Shown here: positions 1 through 11,383 of the stretch, piece after piece | Numbering within the stretch: position 1 is the first letter of the stretch | How the letters are laid out: every line of letters begins with the position of its first letter | From: Rosa chinensis | Taxonomy: Eukaryota > Streptophyta > Magnoliopsida > Rosales > Rosaceae | Length of the DNA: 64,000 nucleotides | Direction of reading: 5' to 3' | NCBI RefSeq assembly: GCF_002994745.2 | Contig: NC_037090.1 | Location: 14,806,001-14,870,000 of the forward strand | The notes under the pieces: generated by a model | Databases searched by the model: none | Seen by the model: the letters and a program-made list of their open reading frames with translations, nothing else | Told to the model about the DNA's origin: nothing | Translations under genes and position numbers: made by a program

Positions 1-583
1 GACTAAAGGCGGAATGAGGATTTGAATGGGAAGGGGGTTCCAAAACATTATAGTAGTATACACAATCGCAATGTTGGAATTCAACAACAAAGTACTAAAT
101 TCAAAATTTTTTATTTTTGTCTTTTTAATGATTACAAACTTGTTAATTATAGGAATTATTCTCATCTTCAAATCAAACAAAATTATATTTTAAAACACCT
201 CCTAAACCTGAAAGGAGATTTAAAAACTCCTGGAAATTATAAATGTACTGTGGAATAAATATATGATGTCGATCGATTTTCCCCAAAGCGTATGCTTGGA
301 TTTTTATTATAAATGGACTAATTTTTTTCATTTATTGGTCTACTTGTTTTAGTTTGATAATTAATTACTTTACTATCAAACCAACAAAAGAAAGTAATTA
401 CAGACTTCAATAAAGAAAAGATCAATCCATTAAAATTTTGTTTCGTAATATTATAATTCATTTATTTTTTACACTCATAATTTGATTTGGTTACAAGATT
501 TTTTTTTGGGGGGGGGGGGGGGGTCGGGGTCCCAATGCTTCAATATATTAAGCTTACTTTTCAATTTTATAGCCCTAATTTAT
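1..583. other. AT-rich intergenic DNA with a G16 tract
   Basis: No gene is recognisable here; the open frames are short and lack family motifs. The one notable element is an uninterrupted run of 16 G (508-523) directly after a T run. Long G tracts like this are assembly-sensitive and could form G-quadruplex structure. Confidence 0.5.
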
Positions 584-738
584 TGGAAATTATTCTATGC
601 ACCGACGTGCAAATGACCTAACATTTATAAGATGATTTCAACCATTGATATTTATAATTAATATTTTTATTAATAACCTAAGAGTGTATTTAACATAATC
701 TAACTATCCATTTATGTCGGTGCATTGAATCCTCCCTA
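584..738 (+). mobile_element. MITE copy 1 (CACCGAC family, 9-bp TSD)
   Basis: A 155-bp element flanked by a perfect 9-bp duplication CTAATTTAT (575-583 and 739-747). Its ends are imperfect inverted repeats, GGAAATTATTCTATGCACC at the left against GGGAGGATTCAATGCACC read inward from the right. Copies 2 and 3 (1259-1429, 2270-2413) share both ends and the interior. A 9-bp target duplication is what Mutator-like elements make, so this is probably a MULE-derived MITE. No coding capacity. Confidence 0.75.
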
Positions 739-768
739 CTAATTTATATATTAAATTATTAATTCAAA

Positions 769-1150
769 TGACTAAATTTAGTTTACTCTCTTGAGGTTTG
801 GGTCCAACTTCATGTCCGTCTTTTTTGTTTTAATTTAATCAAGAACACCCGTAAACTTCTTAATTTCATCAGTGAATCCAATTTCACTCGCTTCGTCTAA
901 ATTGAAAGTTATTTAACGACGATAGCACCCACTTTAAGCTGACTCGTTAACTGCATGGATTGTAAAGTTAACAATTTAACCCCTAAAGGCCCCATCGTTG
1001 TTAGTTAACGTCCAATTTAGACAGAGTGAGTGAAATTGGACACGATTGATGAAATTAGAAAATTTATGGGTATTTTATATTAAATTGAAACCACATGGAC
1101 TAATATGAGGTTTGACCCAAATTTCATTTGGAGTAAATTGAATTTAGTTT
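769..1150. mobile_element. MULE-type MITE with long terminal inverted repeats
   Basis: A 382-bp element bounded by a 9-bp duplication TAATTCAAA (760-768, 1151-1159). The outer 130 bp or so of each end are diverged inverted repeats of each other: the left arm runs through 'CATCAGTGAATCCAATTTCA' and the right arm gives nearly the same when reverse-complemented. Long TIRs plus a 9-bp duplication define a Mutator-like element. No transposase and no recognisable captured gene. Confidence 0.7.
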
Positions 1151-1258
1151 TAATTCAAACATACCAAAATTGTAGGGCGGTCCGGACCATTTCGGACCTA
1201 TAAATGGGTCCGCCCCTCTAAGCTTGAAGTAATAGAATTCTATTCTGCTTTGTCATGC

Positions 1259-1429
1259 TGGAAATTATTCTATGCACCGACGGTGTAAGTGACTCAACTC
1301 TTATCAATAATCTCAACCCTTAATATTTATTATCAACTTTATTTTTAATAAACAAAAAGTGTATTTAATGTAATCTAACCATTCATTTATGTTGGTGCAA
1401 ATGTACGGCGGTGCTCTGAATAATCTCTC
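1259..1429 (+). mobile_element. MITE copy 2 (CACCGAC family)
   Basis: Same orientation and ends as the copy at 584-738 (GGAAATTATTCTATGCACCGAC-type start). The flanks are similar at 7 of 9 positions (1250-1258 TTGTCATGC, 1430-1438 TTGTCATTT), suggesting an older 9-bp target duplication. Non-coding. Confidence 0.65.
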
Positions 1430-1764
1430 TTGTCATTTGCTCAATCACGGCAAAGTCCAACATTAATTAATTGACACCACCCCAACGTTGAGAGATTCCG
1501 TCTCCATTATTAATCGTAATCTCTTTAGTAGGAACATTGGCTTGGTTTCCAATTGAAGACTTCATATCATTAATTGCCATATAGAGAATTATATGTGTAA
1601 ATTCCAGGCTGTTAGAGTTCTACTACGTAAATCCACAGTTCTGGTCATTGGTATTGGGAACATCTCTAATGACAGAATTTAATTGACACATCTGTGGAAT
1701 ATTTCTCAAGAACTATGTAATCCAAATTAACTGGTGATAGAAATTTCATTCACATGACTAACCA

Positions 1765-2064
1765 TTAGAGCAACTCCAACAGCTTCCCTATAATTTTTGT
1801 ATTATAGGGAAGCAAAAGTCAAAGCTTTAGCTATTTTTTCTTCTCTAACTCCAATAGATTCCTTATTTTGCAGCAATCTCTAAAATCTCCATAATTCTTC
1901 CTTAAATTTTGGAGTTTGCTGTAAATATAGGGAATTTGGTTTTCTCTCTCCTCACTTTCCCTAAAATAGAGATAGTTATAGGGAATCTGTTGGAGCAAAA
2001 GAGGCTTATTTTTCTCTAAAATAGAGAAAAATCAAAATATAGGGAATCTGTTGGAGTTGCTCTT
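1765..2064. mobile_element. MITE with AGAGCAACTCCAACAG terminal inverted repeats
   Basis: A roughly 300-bp segment whose left end AGAGCAACTCCAACAG is mirrored at the right (CTGTTGGAGTTGCTCT). The block TATAGGGAATCTGTTGGAG occurs twice near the right end, so the terminus is internally repeated. Such GAGCATCTCCAACAG-like ends are widespread in plant MITEs. I could not settle the target duplication. Confidence 0.65.
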
Positions 2065-2269
2065 ATGAGTGAACTACATGCTGAAATGAGTTCTTTTGGT
2101 TTTAGCAACATGACAAATCTATTTATCTTTGTGGTTTTTTTTAAGAGGATCTATGTATTTTTGTTATCCCCACGGAATAAAAATTAATCGAAAACACCAC
2201 CGCTCACGGTTAGTCGGTTACAATTCTCATATGAACTTAGCACTCGGACATTAGAAGTTATGACAAAAT

Positions 2270-2413
2270 GGGGGAGGATTCAGTGCACCGACATAAATGA
2301 ATGGTTAGATTATATTAAATATATTCTTAAGTTATTAATTATAAATATTAAGGGTTGAGATCATCTTTTAAGTGTTGGGTCATTTGCACTGTCGGTGCAT
2401 AGAATAATTTCCA
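2270..2413 (-). mobile_element. MITE copy 3 (CACCGAC family), inverted
   Basis: The third copy of the family seen at 584-738 and 1259-1429, in opposite orientation. Its flanks are TGACAAAAT (2261-2269) and TGAAAAAAT (2414-2422), a 9-bp duplication with one mismatch. Non-coding. The interval from here to the LINE insertion near 2860 holds nothing recognisable. Confidence 0.7.
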
Positions 2414-3090
2414 TGAAAAAATTTAGTACACTATAGAAGAACGGAAAACATAGTGATAAAACAATCAATTCAGACAAAGGGGGTTTTGGACAAACAGTCA
2501 TGTCACTTGAATCACTAGAATAAGTATCTTGAATCACTACAAGAATTGCATAGTAATGTTAGTTGAATGAACCAACTCTGCTAGCTATTACTGTAAAATG
2601 ACCTTACATCCTCAATACGTATATTGATTTGCGCATGAATCAACAAATTGTAAGTCGAACTCACAACCTCCCACTTACGGAGAGAAGACTTATGCCACCA
2701 AACAAAATGGTACTGGGCTTGATCCCTTTGTTTTTGAATTTGCTTTGTCTCAATTTTTCCTTTTGTTTTTGGATCATTTTAACCATTATATATCAAATTA
2801 TAGATTTTTAGAGTTTAATAAAGGAAAATCAATTTTAAGTATTTTAAAAATTCAAACCTTTTTTTGATGAAAATAGGTAAGCCTATTATATAGATTCAGC
2901 AAGCAGTACACAAATGAAAAAACCCCTATGGGGTCGACAGAAAGAATCATCCCTTAGAAAACCCTAAAACCTATTCTAATATAAGAATAAGACCCAGGAA
3001 ACCCCAGTACATCCACCTTTTAGGAAATTCATGCATCATTATTCCAAACAAATATCAAAATCCTCTAAAGAAAATAAGTAAATTAAAATA

Positions 3091-4851
3091 CGGTTAAATA
3101 TTGTTTACTCCATAAACTTTCAGGTAAAAAACAGTTCAGTCCCTTCATTTGTAATTTCACACGTTTACTCCATCATCTCTCAATTTTAGACCAATAGGTC
3201 TATTCTGTTACTCTCCGTCAAAAAGCTCCGTTAACTAGATGACGTGGCAATCCATACCCCATTAAAATATCTATTATACCCTCAGAATTTAATTTATTCT
3301 TTCTCTTTTATTTTATTTTTTTCTTCTGTTTATCTCTTCTCCCCTCCATCCTCGTGCCACTGCCACCACCACCTCTACGGTCTCCACTACCATCACTACC
3401 CATGTTGCAGGCAAAAGTTGCTACGACACCCTTTCACCGCCACTATCACCCACACTTCCTTTACCCCCTCCCCACCCATTCTTACTTTTCTCTCTTTCTA
3501 CCAAAACCCATATATAAACTCTCGTAATCCATCCCCACAACTCTCTCCAATCTCCATCTCCGACCTCCCTCAATTGGCAACACACAATACACAAAGCATA
3601 ATTCATCACCGCAGAACAATACACAAAACAAAATTACCAGCAGGAAGCTCGGTTCAAAATTGAATTGGATCTACTTTTTTCTATCTACTAACAACACCCA
3701 CAAAGATCAAACCAATTTGAACTCTCAAACATCAATCCCAAATGCAAATCTGGAAATTTTGAGTCATCAAGATCACCCAAATTATTAGGGAGAGAGAGAG
3801 CGAGAGTTGTTTCAGGTACCCAAATTGTTGGGGCACCCAATCCCCGACGTTCCTCACTACTACCATCATTAGCACCACCACTCCACCAATCTTGCTGTCC
3901 TTGCTAGAACAACAATCCTATGAAGGTGGAGACTTGAGCCAAAGAAGGGCTGAGTCAAGATCAACGTCTGACTCAACACCGCCGAATATCCAGGTAAGTG
4001 CACCACCTCCGAACCCTCAAAACCCAGAATTTTTTCATCCCCACCGCCATTGCTCTGCCACCCAAAACCATATCCGAAATGAAAATCCCCTATTTCTCCA
4101 ATGGCGACCTGCAAAACCCCACTCCATACTTCAAATTAAACTTCCAAAATCAACGAACAAAAATTCTAATTCTAGAATTGATCAAACAACCCAACTTCTA
4201 ACCAAGATCGAAGAACTCGCCGGTGATATTGCTGCAAATAGGGAAGCAAAACGCCGCTGTATTTCTAGATCCGATCTGAGCACAAGCCATCAAGTCCCAG
4301 CCGGCTGGGTTTCAATATGGGTTTTTGATCAAGAAGATCGATATGGGTCTCGATCTTAGAGTGCTTCTGCAAACCAAGTCTACAAATTCCTAAAATCTGG
4401 CATCTATGTTCTTCGTCTCACCAATTCAAAGCTATCGGCGTCGAGTAGTTGGAGGTCAAGCTTGAAGAAGGTGGGATCGATAGGAATTCGGATTCAGATG
4501 GGGTGAAGGAGAAGTTGGGAGGGGAGGTGGAGGATGGAGTTGTGGTTTAGGATCCACCCAATCCCATCGGTGGTGGAAGAGGAAGAAGGGAGAGAAAAGC
4601 AGAAGGGAAAAGAGAGAGAGAGAGAGGGAGAGAGAGGGAAAAAAAGAATTAATTAAAAAAAAGAATTGAGGGGTATATGAGATATTTTGACGTGGAAGAG
4701 ATAACCACAACAGTGACTTAACCGAGAAATTGGACGGAGTGGACCTATTGGTCCAAAATTGAGAGATGAGGGAGTACAAGTGTGAAATTAAAAAGGGAGG
4801 GATTGAACTATTTTTTCCCTGAAAATTCAGGGAGTAAACAATATTTAACCC
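3091..4851. mobile_element. Mutator-like element with about 155-bp TIRs
   Basis: Ends CGGTTAAATATTGTTTACTC and, inverted, GGGTTAAATATTGTTTACTC. The inverted similarity extends about 155 bp inward to GACGTGG on each side. A perfect 9-bp target duplication ATTAAAATA lies at 3082-3090 and 4852-4860. No MULE transposase is present. The interior is pyrimidine-rich and proline-biased in translation with no family I can name, so it may hold captured host sequence that I do not recognise. It sits inside the older LINE-like insertion. Confidence 0.8.
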
Positions 4852-5715
4852 ATTAAAATAAATCATCAGAGAATTTGATCTTTGCAACCTATAAATAAAA
4901 TTAAATATCATTGGAAGGAAAGTGTGAAGACTCCCTTTCCATGACTACTTCCTTCTCCAAACCATCCACCTCAGAAATTTCAGTGACAATGGTAGTCTCT
5001 GCAGCTCCAACTTCACTAGCATTGTCAACTTGGCTCTTCCACTTTCTAGGTTTTTTCACTTACACCTCCATCTCTATTGTCTGCTGGTTTGGGTTTGTTC
5101 TTACTTCCATGAGGGCGCCCAAACTTCTTCTTCTTAAGAGACACTATGATTTTGGCATTCTTATGTTGCGGCATCAGAGTAATATTCTCATCCACCTGCA
5201 ACTCAGGAACCAGGAGCCATATACCTCTTACCTGACTTGGTAAGCTAAAGCCCGCTTTGCGTTTCATACCCACAAGTACAGTATTTGAACCAAGGTCCAC
5301 CATGGAGTACATGGTTTCACTTAGCTTTGCGATCAAACTTGAATAGGAAGTGGCAGAGCCGGCCTTGAGATTTCCGGGGCTCTAGGCGAAAAAAAAAATT
5401 GGGGCTCCCTACCAATATAAACCCATTTTCAATTGAAATACTGCCATACAAATGATACAATACCATTATCATAATATATTAAACTCAATTTCAATTGACA
5501 GTCAGCAAATTAAAACAATTTTCTTTAATCTCAACTATAAAATTAGAGTCAGTCAACTAGTCCAGTTGGTTGTTTGCTTAATTCATTGTTTTGCAGTCTC
5601 ATACTACTAGGACTAGCACAAACAAATAACTCGAGATTAAAAGGAGAACGAGAGACTTAATTACCTCTCCCACCCAAACAGAAACTTAACATAAAATTAT
5701 CATCACCCAAATACA

Positions 5716-6028
5716 AAATTGAAGAACTTGTCCCCTTCTACCCAACTGAAAAAGAACTCGTCTCCTGCTACAGATAATCAGATAAAACAAGACTTCAATG
5801 ATAGATCAAGAACTCACAACAGGCTTCCATTTCTACCCAACTAAAGAAGAACTAGTCTCCTTCTACCTCCTCAACAGGAGAAAGAGTCGAACAGGCATGG
5901 TATTGGAGCAAGATAGACTTAATTATCTGGACAAGTTTCGTTTGAGAAGTGAGAACGAGAGAGATTCAACAGTAGAGAAGAACAAACGTCACGTACAGAG
6001 CTACAGGCGTACAACGATGAAACAATAA
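5716..6028 (+). pseudogene. Captured NAC-domain N-terminal fragment (inside hAT)
   Basis: The translated sequence from 5798 contains TTGFHFYPTKEELVSFYLLN, matching NAC subdomain A (the usual form is PGFRFHPTDEELVxxYL). An upstream partial repeat (5716-5762) again encodes a YPTEKELV-like motif, so the head was duplicated or rearranged. Nothing of subdomains B to E follows; the frame ends at 6028 next to an (AT)n tract. NAC proteins are plant transcription factors. This piece lacks the DNA-binding and activation regions and is unlikely to work. It is bounded on both sides by the hAT ends. Confidence 0.7.
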
Positions 6029-6061
6029 AAGACATTCCAGATATATTTTTTATTTTTTTAC

Positions 6062-6065
<4 letters not shown>

Positions 6066-6100
<35 letters not shown>
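6066..6100. repeat. (AT)n microsatellite
   Basis: A run of alternating TA/AT about 35 bp long inside the hAT element, directly downstream of the NAC fragment. Confidence 0.9.
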
Positions 6101-6106
<6 letters not shown>

Positions 6107-6516
6107 GGAGTTATATTTTTTTGGGGCCCTTGAAACCGGGGGCCCTAGGCCTGTGCCTGTTGGGCCTATGCCCAGGGCCGGCTCTGGGAAGTGGTCCCCT
6201 ACATCTTGAATCGTAAGCCCAGATTTGGTGCGCTAGATGGAGGGAATGGTGCCCTTGAAGCCATGAAACCTAGCATTTGGTCCAAGCAAATGACCAACCA
6301 TATACCAATGGTTGTCCTGCAGCGTTGCCGTCCCTGCCGAACCAAGAGACCACATGCGGAGTCATTGGAGACAGCCATGAGATTAGCAAAGGAATTTGCC
6401 ATGAGATTCTAGGTTAGATTTGAGGAGTTTTGTCAAAGAAAAATTCTGTGAGAAACCCTAGTAGAGAGAGAGAGATGGCTAGGTCTTGAATATTAAATAT
6501 TTTAAAAATCCAACCT

Positions 6517-6991
6517 TAAAAATTATTTACTTAATTAATACTGATATCAAGTTATCAACGTCTTTGTCAAGTCATTAAATTAATATAAATGAAATTTTAA
6601 GTCTTTATAAACAATCTGTATGAACCAATTTGGACATCATAAAATGATTTGGAGCCAATTAATGACATCATTAGTGTGATGGATTGAAGAAAATTTCTTA
6701 GGTAGGTATTTGCTCTATATTTGATGAAAGAATGAATCAGACTCTTAAGTAATTTACAAACTCCACTTAATTGATTAACACAATAATTAAGTAATTTACC
6801 AACTTGTAATTGGTCTTAAAAGAACAAATATTACTAATTTATCAAATTGCCATCTAATTAGGGTAATTAGTGATTCTGCCAGCAAAACCAAAATCCAATT
6901 AGAGATTAACTCGAGTGTAATTACCTTATAATTGCTGCTGGCTTAAATTTACTAAACTAAGACGAAAGAGTCAAGCCCCACTGTACCACTG

Positions 6992-7033
<42 letters not shown>

Positions 7034-7046
7034 ATTCCCAATCACA
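6517..7046. other. Intergenic DNA ending in a (CT)n microsatellite
   Basis: AT-rich with no gene recognised. It ends in a CT repeat (about 6994-7030) just before the hAT target site. Because the hAT element inserted between this tract and the POLAR-like gene, this DNA was probably that gene's proximal promoter before insertion. Confidence 0.5.
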
Positions 7047-7624
7047 TTGAAAATTAGGCCTGGGCATATGTCGGGCCGGGTCGGTTCAAGGCCCAAACCG
7101 AATCCGACCCGAAGTGATCGGTTGTGGAATTTTTAGGACCGAAACCGGATCTAGAACGTCATGGGCCGAATTTTCGGTTGGGCCGACTATTCGGGTCGGC
7201 CCGGTTCGGTTTCTGGTTGGACCGTTTTAGAGTTTTTGGCCCATTTTTGTGGACCAATTCATCAATATTCTAGTTTCCCAGCTTTTGTAAGACCACTTTT
7301 GGGGCCATTTTGAAGGCCTAATTCTAAACACCTAAACTTTCAACAGAAATCAAACATTCAAAAATCAGAGTGCAGCAACCTAGTTAATAAAGACTAAAAG
7401 TGCAGCAACCTAATAGTTCAATACCAGTACTACTTAAGTACTTAGTTACAGACCAGTGAGACCACTATAAATCCATCAGCCATGCTAATAAGTAATAACA
7501 GTCCACCATCAGTTTCAAACTCAGTCTCAATAAAAGTACATCACCAACAACAAACAAAAGTCTATGATTTACGCAAATAAAAATGCAGTTACTTAAAGTC
7601 TTCAACAAGCAGCTTCTTTCACCA

Positions 7625-10150
7625 TCACACAGTCTCTTCGGGTAGATCACCAACATTCGTTACACCAGAATCTGCATCATATTCATAATATGAAATTTCA
7701 AGTTTTCAACAAATTCAACAAGCTTTCAAGAACAAAACAGAAGTAATTACCTGCTTCCATCTTTTCCAGCTCGGCGTACTGCTCCATTTCAACCCTAGTA
7801 GGCTCCTTGAACAGTGGCTTACTTGTACCCCTCAACCAATCACTTGAACAAACAAGAGCCTCAACCATTTTAGGGGTCAAACTTGACCTAAATGGATCAA
7901 GAATCCTCTTTCCAAGACTAAAGGCGCTTTCACTAGCTACTGTTGATGCAGGTACAGCCATAACATCTCTTGCTATCTGCGACAGAATGGGAAATCTAAC
8001 ACAATTCTCCTTCCACCAATCCAACACTTGAAAGCTTGGGTTTGAAGGATCCTCTGATGGCTCCAGCAGGTACTTATCAACTTCATTCTTGATCTCGACA
8101 ACATCTTTTTCTTGCCTAAGCTTCATGAATTCATTCATGCTTGCAGCATAGCTGTCCTCTTCAACCAAACTTGCATTTCCAGCATCAAACTTTGGTTGAG
8201 TTGCAGAGAAAGACGCTTGTGCCGCCTCCGGATCATTTTCTGCATACTCAAGGAAAAGCTGCATAAACATGCTCTTGACTTCATTCACCATCGAAGCCAC
8301 TAAGGACTCATCTTGCTGCAGTTTTGGAAAAAAATATTCCAAGTACAGCAACTTGTACCTACGAAACAAAAATCGTGCAATTAGACAATTAGTTATGAAA
8401 CATAACTCCATAGACTAAAGTGCAGCAACATATCAATGCATTTAAAAAAAAGTGCAGGAGCAATTTAATACTAAAATAAAAACAGAACCTTGGATCCAAC
8501 ACCACAGCTATCAAAAGAATCTTGTTCAACTCTTCAAGCCTCCCCCAATATTTGTCGAACTTCTTTTTCATTGAATTCCCAATGCTCAAAAGCAAAGAAT
8601 CATCACCTTGTAAAAACAAAAATCGTGCAATTAGTTATGCTACTTTATAAAAACAGAAAATTTGACAACTAACAAAACAGAAATAAATCATGTATTTTAC
8701 CTTGGATACACTTGTCCAACTCTCCGATGATGGTGCACATCCAAAGCAATGGCTGGTTTGCGGTAACAACTTGTGTCCCACTAAACTTGAGAGTTGCATC
8801 ATAAAATATCTTCAAAAATTTGACTAGCCGTGCAGCCTTCTCCCAATCAAGACCAATTGGAGGTCCAGCTCTTTTCTTCCCACCAACCCTCTCATTGAAA
8901 TAGGATTCAAACTGTGAATCCTCATCCTCCAACCTTAGAAAAGCTTTCCGGTACTTTATAGCTATCTCTAGCATGAAATAAGTTGAGTTCCATCTAGTGC
9001 ACACATCTAAAGGCACTATCCCACCCTTATGCTCAACTTTTTCTTGAGCTGCACACTTTCGAAACTTTTCCAACCTAGCTGGACTTGACCTAATGTACTT
9101 CACGCAGTTCCGAATCCCCTCAATTGAGGAATCTAACTCCTCCATTCCATCCTTAACAATTAAGTTAAGGATGTGGCAGCAGCACCTCAAATGTAAAAAC
9201 TGCCCACTCAAGAGCAATTCTTTCCAATTTCCTATCTTTTCTTTCATGTAGTCTAAAGCCACTTGATTAGGTGAAGCATTATCGACGACAATACAGAAAA
9301 CTTTCTCTATTCCCCACCCAATTAGACAAGTCTCAACTAGCTGCCCTATTGTCTTGCCCTTATGGTTCGGTATCACACAAAAATTAAGGATTCTTTTGTG
9401 TAGAACCCATTCATCATCAATAAAGTGAGATGTGAGGACCATATAGTTGATATTTTGGACTGAAGTCCAAGTATCAGTGGTTAGGGATACTCTCTGACCA
9501 TAAGTGGCTAAAATATTTTTGATCCTAGTCTTCTCCGATTGATAGAGATCCCAAATATCTCTAGCAATTGACCTACGGGACAGCAACTTAAACTGTGGCT
9601 GACAACTCTTCATGAAATCAATGAATCCCTGCCCTTCAACAAAACTAAAGGGCAGTTCATCCCTAATTACCATCCTAGCACAAGCAAGCCTCGCCACATC
9701 ATTATCAAAAGATCGTGCAATTAACTTCCCACCATTATCTACCGAATCAAACACTAAATTTTTCTGTTTTTTAGCTGGAATGTAAAGGGGACACTTCTTA
9801 CATTGATATAACATATGAGTTCTCATCGAACTCGTGCCATTAGACTTCGTGTGGCAGTAGTAAGTCTGCGGACAGTAGTTGCATTTGGCCCTCGGCTTCA
9901 CCATCTTCGAACCATCAGGATTCAGCAGCTGAGTGAAGTGCTCCCATGCAATGCTTTTGTTCTTCCTCTTCGTAGTAGACTGAACCGGAGGCACATCTGA
10001 AGAAGGGGTTGCAGTGCCAGTAGAAGGTAGAAGCGCAGGGGGAACTGTGGCACTAGATGAAGTCGTATTAGCAGCAATAGTGCCAATGCTGCTCCTAGTT
10101 ACTTCAGTCCCGACAAACGGTGGTTGACCTTCAATCGATTCATCCATCAT
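7625..10150 (-). CDS. hAT transposase, BED zinc-finger type (RICESLEEPER-like)
   Basis: DNA-binding transposase of the hAT superfamily, acting in the nucleus. Four exons join in frame: 10150-8701, 8606-8489, 8358-7751, 7671-7625, all with GT-AG introns, giving 740 aa, normal for the family. The BED finger has C90, C93, H112 and C117. The RNase-H-like core has DTWTS (Asp about 226) and VDNAS (Asp about 290). The C-terminal dimerisation domain (about 615-700) has ASESAF with the conserved Glu near 666, and SSLTPKMVEALVCSSDWL. The start is the ATG at 10150; the frame runs on upstream only to a TTG next to a TTGCAG splice acceptor, implying a 5' UTR intron. No stop or frameshift was seen. Domesticated RICESLEEPER/DAYSLEEPER genes look similar, but this one retains transposon ends. 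Confidence 0.92.
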
Positions 10151-10536
10151 CGACAATTCTGCAAGTAAATCAGTAGATTAGTTCCAAATCAAACAAATGA
10201 AGACCATTCAGTATCTCTTATTCAATGTTATGCTAAATTATATCCCGAATTGCACAATATTCTTTTCCAGACAGTTTACCCAGAATCCCCATATTACAGT
10301 GATTACTGATTACTCCTCATATCCTAATCCCAAAAGCCCTAATCTGAGAATCAAAGCAACATGCCAACATATGCAAACGTGATAGAAATCCCTAACAACA
10401 AAGCTCGAAATCCATAAATAGATCCATAAATCCCTAAAATCAAAACCCAACAAACATAAAATTGAAAGAAACATAAAAAAAAAAAATCTTTTCTTATTGT
10501 GAGTGAAATCTTTGACTCACGGAGAGGCTGAGAGAG

Positions 10537-10800
10537 TGGCGGAAGACAGGCTGCGAGCGGAGAGACTAGAGAGTGGCGGAAGACACTGACGTAGATCGGA
10601 GCTTTAGGGTTTGAGGGTGAGTTTGAGAGTGAGAGGATGAGAGCAGCAGATCTCTAACTCTCTAAGAGAGAGTTAGAGAGGCTGCGAGCGCCGAGCGGAG
10701 AGACTAGAGAGTGGGCGGCACCGCGGCAGATCGAAGACTTTAGGGTTTGAGAGTGAAAGGATGAGAGCGGTAGATCACTACATCGGCTCTTAGAGAGTTA
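10537..10800 (-). repeat. Leader repeats of the hAT element
   Basis: A near-duplicate arrangement of GCTGCGAGCG...GGAGAGACTAGAGAGTGG blocks (about 10549-10580 and 10681-10712), with GAGAGTGA runs between. It lies upstream (minus strand) of the transposase start, in the likely promoter/5' UTR. Confidence 0.55.
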
Positions 10801-11383
10801 CAGTGGGCTGAGTGGCCGAGTGGGGAAAATGGGGATCGATCCCTTTAGGGTTTTGACGGTTTTCTTTAAATATGGATGATCAGGTGCGAAAGGGTGTAGG
10901 GAAATCCAGTCATACAAACCAATGAAATGAAGACAGATATAAAAAATATAAATAAATATAAATAATATATTCCTTCGGTTCGGTCCGGTTTTATGCGGTC
11001 GGTCCACCATATAAAACCGATACCGACCGGTTCTTATCCGGTTCGGTCCGGTTCTGTAAATTTTCGGTTATAATACCTTCGGTTCGGTTACCGAACCGGA
11101 AAAACCGGTCCGGTTCGGTCGGTTTTCACCCTTAGTTCGGTTTTTTGCCCACTCCTATTGAAAATTTGAATAGAGTGGTGACTGGAACAGAAAGAGAAGC
11201 CCCAGAAGATTCAAAAATGGGAAAACCCAGTTAATATTCCCAACTATGCAAACCCTGAAACCGGGAACCACGTGTGTACCATTACCTAACCAAGAACCAA
11301 CTCACATTTCAAGCAGAGCCTCCATTTTGATCTCTCTCTCTCTCTCCTCTCTTAGTTCCCAGTGAGTCACTCACCGAGTCACA

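Larger units (their letters stand above)
5354..6186. mobile_element. Non-autonomous hAT element carrying a NAC fragment
   Basis: An 833-bp element starting CAGAGCCGGCC and ending GGGCCGGCTCTG (inverted: CAGAGCCGGCCC). It is flanked by a perfect 8-bp duplication GGAAGTGG (5346-5353, 6187-6194), diagnostic of hAT insertion. Inside are a NAC-domain fragment (about 5716-6028), an (AT)n run and no transposase. It interrupts the minus-strand LINE-like remnant, so it is the younger insertion. Confidence 0.85.
2861..6490 (-). mobile_element. LINE-like retroposon, minus strand, split by two DNA transposons
   Basis: The outer flanks are near-identical: ATTTTAAAAATTCAAACC just left of the T run at about 2861, and ATTTTAAAAATCCAACC at about 6498. 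This is a long, slightly diverged target duplication next to a short poly(A) on the minus strand, as made by target-primed reverse transcription. Removing the MULE (3091-4851) and hAT (5354-6186) leaves about 1 kb. Remnant minus-strand reading frames (5046-5336, 6199-6402) include an AT-hook-like GRPHGSKNKPK, of the sort found in some plant LINE ORF1 tails. No reverse transcriptase remains. It could instead be another poly(A) retroposon. Confidence 0.55.
7055..11157 (-). mobile_element. Complete hAT transposon (4103 bp)
   Basis: The left end is TAGGCCTGGGCA and the inverted right end TAGGAGTGGGCA. A perfect 8-bp target duplication TTGAAAAT lies at 7047-7054 and 11158-11165. Both subterminal regions are crowded with GGTTCGGT/ACCGAACC-type repeats (7071-7210 and 10975-11140), typical transposase-binding subtermini. 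The interior encodes an uninterrupted four-exon transposase on the minus strand. Intact ends, duplication and reading frame make this a candidate autonomous, fairly recent element. Confidence 0.93.

Noticed and set aside
3244..4911. Several 67-155 aa ORFs between 3.2 and 4.9 kb
   Set aside because: They lie inside the MULE, are Pro/Ser/His or Leu/Phe low-complexity, overlap on both strands and show no domain. Captured host DNA remains possible but not supportable.
10151..10156. Longer hAT transposase starting at 10156
   Set aside because: That codon is TTG and sits next to a splice acceptor; the first ATG is at 10150.
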